Shown: piece by piece, positions 52,387 to 52,894 of the stretch
How positions within the stretch are numbered: position 1 is the first letter of the stretch
Layout: the number at the start of each line of letters is the position of its first letter
Assembly (NCBI GenBank): GCA_023415475.1
Contig: JAEZKL010000082.1
Coordinates: 1 to 52,894, forward strand
Reading direction: 5' to 3'
DNA from: Bacillota bacterium
Lineage (GTDB): Bacteria; Bacillota; Clostridia; Lachnospirales; Lachnospiraceae
DNA length: 52,894 nucleotides
Notes under the pieces: generated by a model
Seen by the model: the letters and a program-made list of their open reading frames with translations, nothing else
Told to the model about the DNA's origin: nothing
Database searches by the model: none
Position numbers and translations under genes: made by a program

Positions 52387-52894
52387 ATGAGCAGAGCTGT
52401 TTTAACAATTGATGATGCACCAACCAAAATCACTCCCAAAATCATAGATTATTTACAATCAAAGGATATTGTTCCTGTTATCAATTTTATGGGATGCAAA
52501 ATTGATGAGTATTTTGAAGAAGCTGTTTATGCTGTGAAAAGTGGTATTACAATAGGAAATCATAGCTTTTCACATCCACATTTTTCATCCATTTCTTTAA
52601 AAGAATGTAGAGATGAAATTAGAAAGACCGAACAAGAAATCGATCGCGTCCATGCTTTTGCTGGAATGAAAAGGCAACATAGAGTTTTTAGATTTCCATA
52701 TGGTGATAATGGTGGAGAACAAGCAGCATTGATTCAGAAAATGTTAAAAGAGGATTTCCATTTTGAGAAACTTGATGATTCTGAGATTAAGCTTCCCTTT
52801 TGGAAAGAAGAACATATAGATCAAGCTATAGATATGAAATGGACATTTGATTTTGTTGAATATCAAATGGCTTGGGAAAATGATTTTACATGGG
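52387..52894 (+). CDS. Polysaccharide deacetylase family protein (partial)
   Basis: 169 residues to the window end. TIDDAP (the TFDDGP motif variant), GNHSFSHPH (the H-x3-H metal site) and RFPYGDN (motif 3) show the NodB fold. No signal peptide is visible, so it may act inside the cell. AAGGAG precedes ATG 52387, only 19 nt after the transposase fragment, so it may use a promoter from the IS remnant. Confidence 0.82.
   Translation, partial: MSRAVLTIDDAPTKITPKIIDYLQSKDIVPVINFMGCKIDEYFEEAVYAVKSGITIGNHSFSHPHFSSISLKECRDEIRKTEQEIDRVHAFAGMKRQHRVFRFPYGDNGGEQAALIQKMLKEDFHFEKLDDSEIKLPFWKEEHIDQAIDMKWTFDFVEYQMAWENDFTW

Overview
The window is low-GC Firmicute DNA with strong AGGAGG ribosome sites. A glycine T-box ahead of the alpha2-type glycyl-tRNA synthetase, clostridial-type inositol genes, a YhbD/bactofilin set and RRNPP-type regulators point to an anaerobic Clostridia, most likely Lachnospiraceae. 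This is inferred from gene content, not from a search.

Layout. (1) 1-4993, + strand: the C-terminus of an Opp/Dpp-type ABC ATPase, a HAD-like protein, a Vps62/NPP1-like protein, a GH38-like DUF5054 glycosidase and a PhnP-like metallo-hydrolase, closed by a strong bidirectional terminator. (2) 5048-15279: myo-inositol catabolism. iolG (and an MgtC-like gene) diverges from a DeoR regulator, followed by iolJ-C-B-D-E-A, enough to take inositol to acetyl-CoA and a 3-carbon semialdehyde; no inositol transporter is visible. (3) 15455-17104: a PHP phosphoesterase and lgt. (4) 17418-25116: a promoter with nested inverted repeats, a MerR-like YhbD regulator, two bactofilin-like proteins, two half-size ABC exporters (all overlapping or tightly spaced), then an orphan VirB4-like ATPase. 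(5) 25125-30947: a DUF5692 membrane protein, hypB, a large FeS/FAD oxidoreductase and hypA, divergent from a GntR/FadR-type regulator, with matching palindromic operators at both promoters. No hydrogenase structural gene is present. (6) 31277-35323: the most unusual locus. Two tandem XRE-TPR regulators converge, with 2 nt between stop codons, on a secreted protein made of nine 18-residue repeats; the repeated SDMPFIVT/SDMPHIVT core resembles the PapR pheromone of the PlcR-PapR system. A GGDEF-EAL protein follows. (7) 35504-52894: mixed housekeeping and accessory genes: a lipoprotein, aroC, GH51 arabinofuranosidase, a DMT transporter, HD hydrolase, GNAT, cupin, methyltransferase, cold-shock protein, an ABC-2 exporter, T-box-glyS, PPOX protein, AAA ATPase, nitroreductase, a 2-hydroxyacid dehydrogenase, an IS256-family transposase fragment and the start of a polysaccharide deacetylase.

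The best candidate for an undescribed system is the multi-copy PapR-like propeptide with its two regulators. Second are the hydrogenase-less HypAB/oxidoreductase/DUF5692 operon and the bactofilin-ABC-VirB4-like cluster. Functions come from recognising motifs in translated sequence; no database search was possible.
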